From: Balanoglossus misakiensis
Taxonomy: Eukaryota > Hemichordata
NCBI GenBank assembly: GCA_040954595.2
Contig: CM082588.2
Span: forward strand, 5,828,001-5,892,000
Reading direction: 5' to 3'
Length of the DNA: 64,000 nt
The position numbers were made by a program, and so were the translations under genes. The notes under the pieces are model-generated. The model was not told where the DNA came from. It ran no database searches and saw nothing but the letters and a program-made list of their open reading frames with translations. Within the stretch, counting starts at the first letter, position 1. Each line of letters begins with the position of its first letter. This document shows, one piece after another, positions 50,892-63,582 of the stretch.

Positions 50892-52968
50892 TAACTCGAG
50901 TACTGAATGATTCTTTTTTTCCCTCCGAGTTCTCCACCTTAAAGTAGTCATTAAGGTACTTGGTTTCTCTGGTATGATTTGTTAGTTTTCCAGTGGAGTC
51001 AATTTAGATACCTTAGATGGTAACGGCTCGGAAATTGCAAATCCTTTAACAATTTCCAGAACAGGCCGTGGGAAGGGCACTTAAGCCCCCGCGAATGTGT
51101 GTTTGCCGAGTGAATCCATCCTTCGGAATGACAATACGTAATTGAAAAAAAACAGTCGATAAGGAGTCGGGCAAATCGCATCACTCTCGTCGGGGGGAAG
51201 ATTTACAGCGCTCGCCAATTTCTATTATTCACTCGTTCCACCATCCATGCGTCAAACTTAAGTGGTCCTACACGGTTAATGTACATGTATTTCTTCTTTC
51301 GGAGATATCTCATTTTTTTATTGACAGTTTTGTCAGGTCCGCCGCGATCTCATCTTCCGTTCTTTACTCTATGAATCTCTCAGACGGTTGAGTATTGATT
51401 TCTTTGTTCCGAGACGTGCTAAAACATTAAGTTGAGCGTTTTCTGTTTGTTGAACTGTTCTTTCCGCTGGTGATGGCGCGTTACCGGGCAATCAGGAATT
51501 CCTACCTGTTCGGGTCGAGTTGAAGGGCGGGGATGTGAAATGAAAACCATTTCACTCCCTCGGAAGATCGGCCTAATATCATTGTTATCTTCCAGGGATA
51601 ATTTCTCGGGGTGTGCAAGAAAATTCTTAGTGTTTTATATCGCGGCGTTGAACCAAGATTGATCGGGATACTTTTTCATTTGTTGGCGAAGCGATCCATG
51701 AAATCTCCAGCACAACAACAACCAGAGAAAACAAGGTCTTTATACCCGTAACCATAACTTTTTTCCCGAGACGTCACGTCCATCCTACTTGGAGTTCGTT
51801 TATATTCTTGCAACACATCGATTATTTTAAATAACGATGTGCGCGCTTCAGAAACGCGATTATTGAAACTTGAATCAGACTTTATATAATCTTATCTAGC
51901 CCTCATCCTGTCGCCGATAAGAGAAAAAAGATGAGCTCCATTAACGATATGAAAACTCGCGATGAAAAAGATTTGCTGCGTCGGAACAGTTACGTGAGAC
52001 GTGTATAATACACGACAAAAGGGGAAAACTTCTGTATTCACACGGGCTTGAGATTATTTGATATTTTGTGCATGAAGCGATCAATCTGATAATCATCGTG
52101 GAAAAGTGGCAATTTTAACACGGAGACGGGCTTTACCAACACACGTCCGGAAGATTAACACTCGGCGGGATCAGTATGCAAAACGTCTGTTTGAATATGG
52201 CTTTCTGTTGAAATGGAAACAGTGTGAAAGATGTTAACATCACCGAGAATTAATGTCCGAGTCGAAATGACACCCTGAGCGTTTTTCTGGGACATCACCT
52301 ATAGAGGGCGTTGGTACACACACCGAGCTGGCATAGAACATTGTAAAATTTTGCGTTGCATTTGGTTGCAGAGAGAAAAGACAACTTCATCTTGCAAGAG
52401 AACCCGTTTCCATGAAAATAATTATAGAACTATTAACATCAGCTAACTGTTACATACACTTTTACTACAAGTCACCAAAAAAACGTATGTGAAACGCGAA
52501 ATTACTTTATCCTATTCTGAGATAGAAAGAAACAATTGACAATACAGACATGTTCGAAGTAAAATCTTTGAATTCGCCACAGAAATTCTTAACCTTAGTT
52601 GGTGGTTCATAACAAAATAAACTATTGAACGTACATTTACGCCGAAGTTAGATTGGACATTACAGACATACCAAAACAGTTCTGTTCAGTATGCCCGTCT
52701 GTCTATCTATCTCTCTGTCTGTTAATGTAATATCTGCATGTCTCTGTTACATCTCTCTCATTAACCAATACCTAAAAACACGAAGACGATGTAAACATGT
52801 TGCCGAGTACCACATACACGTCACTCAAGTTACTTCAGATTTACACAGGTAATTAACCAAAACAGCTTGCGTCGTTTATCTATTCATTCTAGAATTTCTC
52901 GTAATTAGCAAAATTAATTTAATCCCAGTGTAGGAAATGTAATCCGAATAGTGTACATGTACCTTTCT

Positions 52969-53106
52969 CGGTTTATTTTGGCACTGTACGAGTGTAGCCA
53001 TCGTCGATAATTATCCAATTATGGATGGACACACAAGTCTATTTGTTTTCAGCTCATTCAATTATTGTCAATTTCAAGATGGACGCACTCGGGGGAATCG
53101 CAGGAA
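52969..53106. promoter_or_regulatory. duplicated putative cis-regulatory element, copy B
   Basis: Partner of 48348-48482. The core TAATTATCCAATTAT is at 53008-53022 and the ATTATTGTCAATTTC block at 53061-53075. The similarity fades on both sides, so the duplicated unit is about 135 bp. The two indels that improve the wider alignment are 9 and 6 nt. Confidence 0.6.
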
Positions 53107-55513
53107 ATTATGCCCGTCTCTTTAGCTTTATCGAGTTTCAATCAGCGAGCGAGGACACGTTGCGCCACTGACAGCCCGCGTGTAACCGTATCGGCTACGC
53201 TGCTCATTTTCTGCCGGCCACGGAGACGAATAGGGGTAAACCCTATTGCCGAATAAATGCCCCTGCTTGGTATTATGGTATTATAGATGTTCATATCGCA
53301 TGTGTTGTTCACAGTTTTGAATTCGAGAGAAAACGAATAATAATTGTTTGAGAGTTTCGAGGATTGTTTGTTTTGAAAATTGCTAGTTTTTTTCCAACTG
53401 GCACGCTGAAAACCAGGCATTACGCTACACATGGCAAACTGGCACGAATACAGACCATACGCATGTAGACCATATTACTATCATCAGCTGTTACAGTAAC
53501 TGTTGACTGCTTTAAGATATTTTATTCGTCTTACCAACTGCATTAAATTCATTCCTTAACATTAATAACGTACGGCTATTTTATACAACTACGTTGACAA
53601 GCAGAATACTGAACATTTAAAGCAATTAACAGAACGAAGTTAATGTACATGGGTACAGCTACTATCATTTTAATAAGATGCGCTAACAATTATCGAAAAC
53701 TTTAATAAAACACAATGAGAATTTCGAAGTCGAGTTATTTGGACTATCGATTTTAAATATGTGACGTGTGGCATGTCCCATCTTTGCTGCAGGCATTAAA
53801 CTTTATTGGTGTTCGATTACTTTTATTTTTTTTTACAGTCCCTGATTCCCTCAATTTCGATCATCCACACGTCAAACTACAAATCCTTTGTCTGGGGCTT
53901 GCGTCAAAATTTCATGTTGTCTCCGCTCATCATCCACGTGCTAATGTTCATCCTGCCGGGCGCGCATCTCAAGCGGCATCGCTGACTTGACGAGTGACCG
54001 ATCACCATTTTGTGACGCTTCATTTGAAGTGGACGGCAAGTATTAAATTAGGACGGTGTTGACTTACACCTTAAGGGGACGAAATGCTAGCGCGTGCCAC
54101 TACATCAGATTTTCTCATTTCACTCGAGAAATAGGTTATCGCGACGACGTTCTACTTTATACTGGGGAAAACATGCTGAATTGGAGGCAAATCTCGCCTT
54201 GGCAGTTGTAAAAGGAAGATGGCCGTATGCCCTGATGACTTATTTTATGGTACGCACCAGAAATTACGTCACATTACCCATTCACTGTGTGTCAGGAAAA
54301 CGTTTAAACTATTCAGCTGATTTCAGTATTCATATCGGCGCCTATAACTGTTCTAGTGAAATGCAAAATAACCAATATTTCATAGTGCGGCCAATTCCAA
54401 AAGAATTTGGTGTGTATAACTATATGGATAGACGAACTGGTCGTTCTCCGTCTAATATCAAACGGAGCAAACGTCAACTTAGCTTCCTCGCAGGTACTAA
54501 GTAATTAAAAATTGACAGTCCATCTTTCGGGGAACAAACAAACTCTTTTCAATTAACCATCACGTTCAATAACAGAACGTTTTTCCTACCACTATCAACT
54601 TTATCAATCTGTGATGTTTTCTGACGTCCTATCCCTTCCGTCATCACAACACTAGTCGTTCGATATTTTCACGTCAGGTACACAATGTAAACAGTTCATC
54701 CGGCAATACTCCGGCTCCGAAAACGTTAATGCGGTTGTAAAAACATCCTAGGGTTGTTCTGAGTGACGTTTCACGTTTAATTTCACCAGAAATCCTGGGC
54801 GAGTCACTCTGGTTGTTTTCATTGCCGGCATCACTTTGTGTGTTTAGCGCGCGGATCGGCGCACGGAGACTTGTCAGCGCTTGGAGTTTTCTCTGTCCGG
54901 TTATAGATTTCTGTAATATGACACTGTCGCTGGGGAATCAGAACCCATTTTCGTCCTATTTACGCTTAGATTTCAGATATCGATTTCCGGTCGGCTGATG
55001 TGGACGTTCAGCCCAGTTCTGAGTTAAATGATTAAACATGGTAGCCGAATCGCATTTGGGAGACGGAGTGATCGAATAATATACACACCAGTTCAAATAA
55101 AATGATAGTCTTTCATTTTTTGTCGACGATGCATGGTCACTGTTAACCCAAGTTCATCCTTGTCATATCACACTCACTTTAAAATCAACATTCGACTACA
55201 GATTTAACCTAACACTCTTTCCTCCAGTAATGGGGTGCGTAAAACAAACTCCGGGGCGAAAAATTGGACGAATCACGCTGCAAAAAGGTTATAGTGTTAA
55301 GTTATTAGATTTAATAATCATTGTCTGCGGCTTTCGTATTTACGTACAAGCATAAAAGGCCATTTTGACACGCTTCGCTGCATTCGGAGCAAATACGCGA
55401 GTGATCATGTTTCTGTTTGAGGAGGATTAATTATGTATTATAGCCGAGAGTTTCACCACTCGACATCAGTTTGGCCAAATTATCGCCGCAACGGAGCGTC
55501 CTTGACCACGTGT
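53107..55513. other. gene-poor interval with one orphan ORF
   Basis: The only long open frame is 54094-54504 (+, 136 codons). Its translation has no recognised domain; it ends near a dibasic RSKRQ, which is furin-like, but there is no signal peptide. A GTACTA near 54493 could be a donor. The remainder is unannotated unique sequence with some CpG-rich parts (54830-54900). Confidence 0.3.
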
Positions 55514-55893
55514 CAAAATCCATATTTAAAAACCTTGATAATATCGGAGAGAGAAATTACTATAATTATTGATGAATGATGAGAAATTATCATCGCATCG
55601 GCTAAAAATATGAATTTGTTAGCTAGAACCTCGAGTATTTTTTTTTTACTTTTAAGGTTGTAAAACGTAAAACCTCGATTTCTGGTAAGAACCTCAGCTA
55701 CGTATGAAAATTCGTATCTAAGAACCTTGATGATATCGGAGGGATAAATTACGGTAATTTATAATTGATAATAGGACATTATAATCGCGTCGACTAAAAG
55801 TAAGACTTTGTAAGCTAGAACCTTGAAAATTTTTGACTTTCTAGGCTGTATAACGTAAGAACCACGATTTTTCGGTAAGAACCACGATATTTC
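55514..55893. repeat. degenerate tandem duplication, unit about 190 bp
   Basis: Unit 1 (about 55514-55700) and unit 2 (about 55704-55893) share, in order, AACCTTGATRATATCGGAG, AAATTAC, a TAATT-rich segment, ATCGCRTCGRCTAAAA, a TAGCTAGAACC or AAGCTAGAACC block, and GGTAAGAACC. Within the units a decamer-like word (A/T)AGAACC(T/A)(C/T)GA recurs about eight times at 20-60-bp spacing. Confidence 0.75.
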
Positions 55894-58338
55894 GATTTTT
55901 CCGATACCCTCTTCGTCTCGCAGTATTATGGTCCGCTGGGCTGTCTCTGACGATCATGATTTCTACTAAACGAGATGATGACCGCCATTAAACAGAGACG
56001 CAACAAATTGATTCGGTGTAAGCTTATGTACTTGAGATTTTAATGCACTTACAGTAGTTAGTGATCAGTTTATGAAACGCGCTTTCTAGTAATACTTTAA
56101 AGTCTTTCCCCTTGTTGGTCTATGGTGAATCCACCACTTGACGAGAACAAAATCTACAGAATGTGTTCTAAGCTGACTAGCCCCTTCCTCTTGGGAAATG
56201 ATATAGCTCAGTAACCATGTTACGGGTAATGGTATTATTGATAATAGGATGCCTGTTACAGTCGACGTCATCTTCTGTGACGTTGCTGTGTATTGAGATG
56301 TGACGTATGGCGTTTTGTGGTGTTGTTCTGGTAGGCACGAAAAAAATGACCTAAAATCTATCCTGTGACAGAGAAAAAACGTTTAAGATGCATATGAGCC
56401 ATTTCGTTTTACATAATAGACTTATTACTGACCATTTATATCATGTCACTTCCGCCATATTAAAAATAAAATAAAATTAAACATAAAAATTATGGAAAAC
56501 AGTCTATTTATGTATATGATAAACTCGAAGATCTGTCTAGAATTTTGGAAATCTGAAACATGTATTTCGTGAAATTTTTTGGCAATAAGTCAGTTTATTC
56601 CTTTATATGACTAAATAAATATTTTAGTGTGCATTTGGGCGAATCAAGACTGCCACTACTTTTTACTCTAAATTCTTTTGGGACAGATTTTCACAAATAA
56701 GTAGAATTCCACAAAGGGTTAGCGTTTGTGTGCGTGTGTCATTTTCAACAGCAATATACTGAGAAATGCAGGTATAGGTGTTATACCTGCAGTGACAGTT
56801 ATGTCAACGCACACACTAGATCGCTCGACATTTGTTTACACGCCTGGGTCAAGGGTCAACTCCTATAGCTTATGAACGCTGCTGGCATCATGATTTAATC
56901 ATTGTATGTAATATTCTGCCATGGATTTTTCTGAAGTGGGTGGGAATTTTACCTGGTTGATAGGTCGCCTGCCTAAAATAAGGAAGTTGGACCACAGGAT
57001 TTGAATTCGCCACAAGGAGTGCCGCGGTGGTAAACTCACGCAACGGTCAGACCGAAGTTAAAATAATTTTGAGAGCTGCCGGTAACAATTGTTCAACTTA
57101 AAAATAAGCTTATTGTCGGCTACACACGACGACTTCCGTGAAATTTCCGATTACGTTCGAAAAGTGTTTTGCGTGATTATTGCTCGGTTGCCTGATTGGA
57201 CAACTTGTCGCCAATATTTCCACCGAAGTGAACTCGAGTTTGATGCAATTTCACACGACACATCGACGGGGAAAATCGGCAGCCTGGACGAGTTATCGAA
57301 TGTTTTTACCACTACACATACAAATAAACGAAGCAAATGGATTCGCAACAAATAGAAATTGGCACGGAGGAAATACCATCTGTGATAAAAATACGCAGAA
57401 AACTGCGTACTGATCAGTGTTGCGTTGTTGGACAGTGTGCAGTGGAATCAACAATTAGTAGAAAATTGAAACAAGAATTATTTTGCATTCTATATAGCAT
57501 ACAATCTACTTTTCAGAAATTTATTATCAACAATGATTTACATGTTTTGATATTGATTTAAGAAACCAATTTGTACTTTCAAAGAATTTTTTTTAAATAT
57601 GCAATAAAACACTATCAAGATCTAGTTACAGTACGGATGGCTTGGGAAGATAATTTCACGCATGCGCTATGTAAAACTTGACACGATTTTCCAACTGCGT
57701 ATGGTCATCACACATCAATTAATTTTTGTTCAAGTAGGCACAACTGACACCATGACAACGCTGATCAGTGATTTGGGAGATTTTCAGCGGAACGCCCGAG
57801 TAGAGCGACATTTCGTCACGGCCGCGACTCTTTAAGATTCTACTCGAGCCCGCCCGATGAACGTAAATGCTGAGTTAGTCTTGTTGACGAGATTCTGGGG
57901 AGTCGTAAACGGCGGTCGTTCATCATTTGAACGACTGCGAGCTCATTAAGGAACACAATTAATCTCGGCGAGTGGCGTTGTCCGAAAGCGGGACCGGGAA
58001 GAAGAACGACTCACCCGCGTCATCCGCTATAATGTCGAGGATTTACAACGACGTTTGAATGTCACGCACTCACTACAACAACCTGTACTCAGAACATAAA
58101 GATGTCCGCCCTTCGAATTAACAAAACAATAAACTACACCCCTTCCCTTATCCAGCTTCACCTAAATCGTGGTTTAAGAATCACATGTTGTAACTGGGGC
58201 GCAATCGCTTCCAATGTCTCGCTAATCCCTTAACAAATCTAGCCAATGTTGATCTGTCACGCGTTATTGGAATTTTGTACGATGCGTCTCGACTGTGTTG
58301 TTTTTCTGGAATGAAATAACGGTGACAAGCCTCTAGTT
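55894..58338. other. gene-poor interval
   Basis: No gene supported. A small hairpin lies at 56767-56791 (TGCAGGTATA with its complement, 5-nt loop). Overlapping short open frames at 57089-57561 are not recognised. CpG-rich unique sequence at 57740-58030. Confidence 0.45.
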
Positions 58339-58938
58339 TTGAAGCAGTCAATTAAAGGGAAAAGGGTGATATGTCAAAGTGATGATATCTCCCATGCCAT
58401 CCTACATTTCAATTCAGCAGTCACAATGGAGGGCGATTCCCCCACGGGAATGCCCGCCACCCATATACCCATCTGGATACACAACATCTATGCTACATTC
58501 ACCAACGCAGACCGTGACGTTGCTTTTGGAGGTCGTCTCATCGGCCTCGGATGGTGCCACGTCGGCTGTATACCTCAGCTGGTGCGTTTGAAGCAACAAC
58601 ATTTTGACGGCCGAGTTGTGTTAACCGTGATCCCCCTATGGTTGCCTGATTGCTTAGTGTCCGCCATGCGAACATCCTGGTCCCCACAAGACAAGGACGT
58701 GTGCAGTATGCGCACGGAATTTCCATCCGTCGAGATAGAGCAACAGTTAAGCAACACAGTGATCCCTGGCGGTCTACTAGAGATTTTTTTGTATTTCAAT
58801 TTTTTGGAATTAATTTATCACAACACGATATGTACTTTCAGTATGTACTTTCAGGTTTTAATTAAAATTAAGTTCTTGAATTTGAAACTGATTTCACTAC
58901 CAAGTGACAGAAGCTGCAGAAAACATGGAGCATTTTGA
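58339..58938 (+). other. unexplained 199-codon open frame
   Basis: The longest non-repeat open frame in the right half of the window. The 5' two-thirds has mixed composition (HIPIWIHNIYATFTNADRDV ...), while the 3' third is AT-rich and looks like chance read-through. No domain was recognised, the start context is weak, and shorter frames are open on the opposite strand over the same segment. It could be an exon of an unknown gene or chance. Confidence 0.2.
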
Positions 58939-61900
58939 TTTTTTATTAAGGCAAATTTCTATAGTTCTGACCTCTGGAAGAATTCCCTTTATAACATTGT
59001 TGTTAAAAATTCCAGTGGTCCTCTAAAATACTAATGATTTTTTTCTCGCTGCTTTTGTTCCTTTGCTAAAAAAATCCGAGGAACGATGTTTTTCTTCCTG
59101 GCATCAAATTGTGTAGTCAGGTAAACATGGTAAAGACAATACGCTCTTAACAAGGATTTGCTGCCGGAGCATATCATTCATGTCGACACGTGTTTTTGGC
59201 AAAGGTCACAAAATACCATCAGGCGGCATAACTTCCACTACTGGTATTCTTGCATGTTTTTACGTGCTCTCCCGACGGGAGACTGTCAGAATTTAAAACA
59301 ACAATACGTCAGCGTAAAGTTGGCCCATAGACAGAACAGACCTCTACTGTCTATGGTTTGTCAATGGTCAGCTCAATTATAGGTGATAATAATCCCCCAT
59401 GCCCATAGGCGAATAGCCATCGGTCAGAGTGACGCAGTATCACAGTTGGTTAAATTTGGCAAAGCCTAACAATGCATAACCACATGCTGGGGAGTTTTAC
59501 ACGTGGGTTGGCGACTGGCCATAACGGAGTTCACACAAAACGTATAGCGACACTTGAAGTTGTTAGATAAACCACGCTTACTAGTAACCGTGGATGCACG
59601 ACAGGCGGGGAATATGTGTGGTAACCATGTGATCGGTTACCACATATGACAAATAAAATTTAAATGTGTTATGCATAGGCATTCCTGTTACAAATACACC
59701 TATTTCGCTTAGATGCTTAGGTTACCTCTCGTTTATATATTAATCAGCGCGCCTTTAGGCCCAATTACAAACGGCGCACTGCTGTGTGGTTACGACACTG
59801 ACCAATAGTTGATAATTATTAGCTGTAATGTATTACAACACTACACGTGCCCCTGGAGACTCTTTGCTCTCTTGGGACATTATTGCAATTTTGTCCGCTG
59901 AGATATTGCACCGGTGTAGTGCACTGTGTATCCAGATGATGCACTGTACCTGGCATAATGGCGGTCACTCACAACACTCTGAATCTATGCGCGGGGCTCG
60001 ACCTTTGGTTGGGGTTTCATTACATTTCTACCGCGCACACGGCTTCGCCCGAAGGTACCAGAAGTACCTTGCTGACGTACTGCTAGTATTAACAATTCTT
60101 ATCAATGGATCAAGTTTTAAATTTAAATGTTTCGAGAAAAAATGACAGAAAACTGTTACTTACAGTGGAGGATGTGGGCAATGGGGCCGCATGCAAACCA
60201 GGAGAAAGGGCACCATTGATTTCCGTCAAGTCAACTTTCCATGACCGCTGGTTTATGCATATTATCTTCAATGAGGCTGCCGAAATTTTAGCAAATCCAG
60301 TCCGTATTGTCCCAGTCATTACCTTCACTTTCACTTGGTTGTCGGAAATTAGCCAGTGTGACGAATAGCTCGTCGTTGTCACCACTTCAATATTCAGCCA
60401 TGGTGTTTGTACGTCAAAGATCGAGTATCGAATGATGGAATTGGCACCTCACTGACCATCTGGCAAATGAACTGACTGACAACTATCCAATCGAAATGTG
60501 CCATTCACCAGGTGCATTTGGTGATACTTGTGATTGGTTGATGTGATTGAGAAGTTGTTTAGCATATCATGATCACAGATGTTTCAATTATTCTCATAGA
60601 CCCGTTTGGTTTCAGTTTTGTACATGTGACGTGTATCTGAATACAAAACTGACAGGCCTTTCATTTTGAGTAACATTCGGTCAAAGTATATATTTGCTGA
60701 TTATGATTTGTGTAAATATATTGGTGTAAGTATGTTAATCACAAACAATTATCAATCAATCTGCCTCTGGGTGTGTTTATAAGCCAGTCAGTCGTCACTG
60801 TACACATTTAATGCGTCAAAGTTCGTTAGAGTGTACTAGTACTTGTATCCAGCCGCCACATACTATTAGTGGTGTTGATTAATACATTTGTTGGTGTGGC
60901 GCATATTGGTTTTGTCATGGTGTGGGCAAGGTCCGTATACAGTACACAAGGGGCCCGGCGTGGTTTTTGGTTTCTGCCCATGCGAGCCCGCCAACTTTGC
61001 TGGTTAATCTGCCAACCAAAAGTCGTTACGAATTTGAATAATCCAATAGCTGATCCCGTCTGAAGTTACCCCGATGACGTCGTTAGACGTTCTCAAACAA
61101 CTTCATCGCAATAACAGGACAAGACTGTATTAATACCCACTGGGATGAAGCGCTGAAGATGACGCGGTTGACAGAATTCATGCTCTATACCACGCCGTTC
61201 GGCAACTTGCCCGTGGCAGACTTTAATTGGCCCTATTGTTTCTTTAATAATTACTGCAGTAAAGCTTACCCTGACGGTAATCCTACAGATCTTCACAGTG
61301 TGGTTTCTAAGCTACGTATTATTCTGATGTGACCGGCAAGTGATGAGGAGCCTGCTGTAACTGTTGATTATTATTTTTAAATTTCGGTTTTCTTTTCGTG
61401 TTTCGATCGTTGTTAGTGATCTCTGAAATAGCCATTATTGGCATGCTATTAAACACAGCCTGTTTTGTGAATCTTGTATTTTACACTCGACGTAGTAAAT
61501 GGTGTTTAATAGTTGTGTAATAAGCCTGGATTGAAATTACTATCATCATCCTCATTGACAACAATATCACCTACAGCTGTATCGATACAACATGCTCCAT
61601 TGACTAGACAAAGACTGTATTTGCCAACAGTTTGGAATAAAACAAAAAAACTGAAAGCGGTACACAGAATAAAAACATCTAAAAATAAATACATAAAGTA
61701 AGAGCTATTATCTCTTTTCTGTGTTGTTTACGACAACTACACATTGTTGTTAGAGATCCGACCAAGCTGTTGCACAAAATTAACGCAACAGCGCGTGAGA
61801 AAGTACGCCGCGCGCCATTTGTCGGACATGGCGGCTTGCAATGCTTTGAACCAGCAGGCTTGCTCGCTTGATACTGACTTGCATAATTTATTCATAGTGC

Positions 61901-63537
61901 CTTCTGGGCTCGATGCAGCGAGTATATTATCCATCGGGGTGTCGCTGTCGGGGCATCTGTCAAACTGGCCACGTTTACACCCGGTCCCACTGGTATACCG
62001 TCTTACAGACTGGCTTCTCAGCTTCAAGAACAGCTCTGTAACTAATATTAGATTTTCTTGGAGAGCTCTTATGACAATTGACAATTAACGGCGGGTTGTA
62101 TGGTTTACACGTCGCTTAGGATCAATGCAATTCTCCGTGTGATACAAGCTGACAATTTGCCAAACACGAATACTTCTGAACCTTTAGTAAAAAAAAACGA
62201 TTGGAACTACTTTGTGATAATAAGATCTTTAAAATAGCCAGAAAATAGCTAAGGTTTCACTGCTCTACTTGATTACTTTGTAGAAAACGTGAATTGTAAT
62301 ATTTTACTGAAAAGGAAACAATTTGCAAAATGACGAATACAGTTTGATAGACATCCCGGTAGCCCCGAATATCACACTAGCACTCTGAATTCGTTTGCAT
62401 CTATAACCAAAGCCCTTGAAAATGTGGCTTTCTCACTGAATAAAAGTTAAATTTACTCCGGCGACAGAATACATTTGTATCGTAGCCGACGGTCCTCGAC
62501 CGACCGAACTGCATAAGCACGTGGCAAGACGATGAAAACGAATTATTTCAACTCTAATCACACTCCTGTCCACACCACATGAGCGTGGACGGGAGATGCC
62601 TATCGCGAGGCTGGACCGTCGTTGAGAAAAACAGAAATAATATATAAAGGCAACGCCTGAAAATGTTCAAAATAAGGTGCGGAGGTTTTTTAAACTAAAA
62701 CAAAATTTGTAAGGAAGAAGACGAAGAAAAAATCGTTTTCACAGAACTGTCGGCCAATTTCGCCAACTTAACCCAGTGGTCAGCATTGGCTAATCGGTCA
62801 CACGGGTAATATATTACCATAACTGTTGTATAGAGGGCACTGCTAGATGGGGTTTGTGTCTGCACGGTGAGCAGGAGACGCCTTGAAAGATACCCGTCGT
62901 ATTTTGTGCATGGGCGGGGTGGAGTGCAGATTGTTTAGGTATCAAAAAACGCAGGTTTCGAAATCTGTAATCCCCACCCCCTTAGCACACATGTAACCGC
63001 CACAAAATGAATACTAGTACATTGTACAACAAACCAACCATGATGGTACTTGAAGTCACACATATTACAGGTGACGTCTGGCTTAAAGTGTTACCGCAGA
63101 CAAACATACTTATGGTCGCTCCTTCTGACCGACAATTGTCAACACCAAACCGCCGTCGTTCTCTTTAAATCCAAGGCTAACAAACCGAGGCCTCTTGACT
63201 TTTTGAAACACTCTAAACCACTCCAGACCACAAGTGCTTGTAGGCGGGGTTTTCAAGTGGCGGATTCAATAATTCATGTGCGATTCCTTTGCCGTTAAGA
63301 TTGGTCATTTCGTTAACTTCCAAATCGAGGTACGGGAGGTGCAGTCTCTATGCTATAAAGGAATTGTGATATATGCGTAGGTTCAATCCTTCTGGAATAT
63401 TCTTGGTTTACTTGTCAGAGTATTTAGATCAGTGCTATGGGTATTCCGCCCACCATCTACTCTAAATAGTCAAAAGTTTAATATCTGTCCATATATTCTT
63501 CTGTCCGTCTGCCTGCCTACCTACCTACCTACCACTC

Positions 63538-63582
<45 letters not shown>

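Larger units (their letters stand above)
48483..52968. other. gene-poor interval between the duplicated elements
   Basis: No gene supported. It contains a degenerate MITE copy (49413-49460), short CATC and TTCTG repeats near 49481-49540, and a 10-bp-arm hairpin at 50863-50891. Several unique CpG- and ATTA-containing stretches (for example 51560-51620 and 51880-51930, with GATA words) could be regulatory. No transcript signal is clear. Confidence 0.45.

Noticed and set aside
63340-63400. GGTTCAATCC resembling a tRNA T-arm
   Set aside because: No matching acceptor, D or anticodon arms around it.
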